A stretch of DNA of 15,066 nucleotides from an uncultured Ruminococcus sp. (GTDB taxonomy: Bacteria; Bacillota; Clostridia; Oscillospirales; Acutalibacteraceae), in assembly GCA_945632055.1 (NCBI GenBank), contig CALZCU010000003.1, forward strand, positions 1 through 15,066, in the 5' to 3' direction. Made by a program: the position numbers and the translations under genes. Shown here piece after piece: positions 14,545 to 15,066 of this stretch (position 1 is its first letter; every line of letters begins with the position of its first letter). Below the pieces are notes generated by a model that saw only the letters and a list, made by a program, of their open reading frames with translations, did not search any database and was not told where the DNA came from.

Positions 14545-15066
14545 TCAAAGATTATCATTAATGTCATCGAGAGCCGCTTTTAAAGCCGCAAAATCATTAG
14601 CGTTTGTAGAATGACTTACACTAAAACGGATCGTTCCAGAAGGGAATGTACCTAAGAACCTGTGTGCAAGAGGCGCACAGTGAAGCCCTGTTCGGACTGC
14701 AATATTCCGTTCACTAAAAAGCTGTCCCGAAGTATCACTGCTTATACCATCAATAGTGCAAGAAACAATTCCCACATATTTTCGAGTTGGTTCGTTTCCA
14801 ATAACATTGATAAAGTCGTATTTATTGAGCAACTCAAGCAATTTCTTTCTGTTTTGCTGCTCTTCAGAATACAATGTTGAAATTCCTTTTTCTTTTATCC
14901 AAGATAAAGCCGCATTCAATCCGGCAATTCCTGAAATGTTCATCGTTCCTATTTCAAATCGTTCAGGGATGCTTATAGGCATATCTTGAATTGCTGACTC
15001 AAATCCAGTTCCGCCAAAAAGCACTGAGGGCAAATCTATTTGCGGATTCATAACGAAGCCGGATAT
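14545..15066 (-). CDS. Cysteine desulfurase, class V aminotransferase family (C-terminal part)
   Basis: The frame is open to the window edge on the - strand, so these 173 residues are the C-terminal half; the ATG at 15051 is internal. The part shows LFGGTGFES (11-19 from the ATG), ERFEIGTMNISGIAGLNAAL and VRTGLHCAPLAHR, where the Cys is the persulfide-carrying residue, then FPSGTIRFSVSHS. These fit the SufS/CsdB-like cysteine desulfurase group that I know as the EF2568-type family, rather than the IscS-like type usual for DndA. The enzyme takes sulfur from L-cysteine and hands it to an acceptor. As first visible gene of an operon with a DndD-like ATPase, it may supply sulfur for DNA modification. 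The pyridoxal-phosphate lysine lies outside the window. Confidence 0.88.
   Translation of the reverse strand: MSGFVMNPQIDLPSVLFGGTGFESAIQDMPISIPERFEIGTMNISGIAGLNAALSWIKEKGISTLYSEEQQNRKKLLELLNKYDFINVIGNEPTRKYVGIVSCTIDGISSDTSGQLFSERNIAVRTGLHCAPLAHRFLGTFPSGTIRFSVSHSTNANDFAALKAALDDINDNL

Overview
The window looks like part of an integrative conjugative element (Tn1549/CTn-type, relaxosome plus type IV secretion) from a Bacillota, class Clostridia, gut-type genome. The reasons are the typical gene series VirB6/TrbL-like protein, PrgI, VirB4 ATPase, class B sortase and CD1108-type CHAP protein, the strong AGGAGG-like ribosome binding sites and the TTG starts. Assignment to a genus is not possible from the sequence alone.

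Left half (1-8339, all + strand): the transfer operon runs VirB6-like (partial, 1-318), PrgI (960-1325), VirB4 (1318-3648), sortase B (3665-4474) and the membrane-anchored CHAP cell-wall hydrolase (6534-8339). Two self-contained cassettes sit inside it. The first is a BrnT/BrnA toxin-antitoxin pair (372-876) with a perfect-consensus promoter, a palindrome over the -10 and start codon, no leader and its own terminator. The second is a very AT-rich OLD-family ATPase/TOPRIM nuclease gene (4608-6341) with a strong extended -10 promoter, a leader of about 90 nt and its own terminator.

Right half (8440-15066, all - strand): a tightly spaced operon converges on the transfer operon across a bidirectional hairpin terminator (8347-8371). 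In transcription order it encodes a cysteine desulfurase (5' end outside the window), a DEAH helicase with an N-terminal PLD-type nuclease domain, a 54-aa protein overlapping both neighbours, a DndD-like SMC-type ATPase, an unrecognised 177-aa acidic protein, and a sigma-70 factor with region 1.1-, 2- and 4-like parts plus a cysteine cluster. A cysteine desulfurase, DndD-like ATPase and PLD-helicase together suggest a DNA phosphorothioation-type (Dnd-like) modification/restriction system. The sigma factor, the 54-aa protein and the 177-aa protein are not part of the Dnd systems I know. This operon is the best candidate here for an undescribed system; the decisive genes (a DndC/SspD-like sulfurtransferase, a DndB-like protein) would lie beyond 15066.

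Taken together, the conjugative backbone carries three probable protective cargos (toxin-antitoxin, OLD nuclease, Dnd-like operon), each bounded by its own transcription signals.
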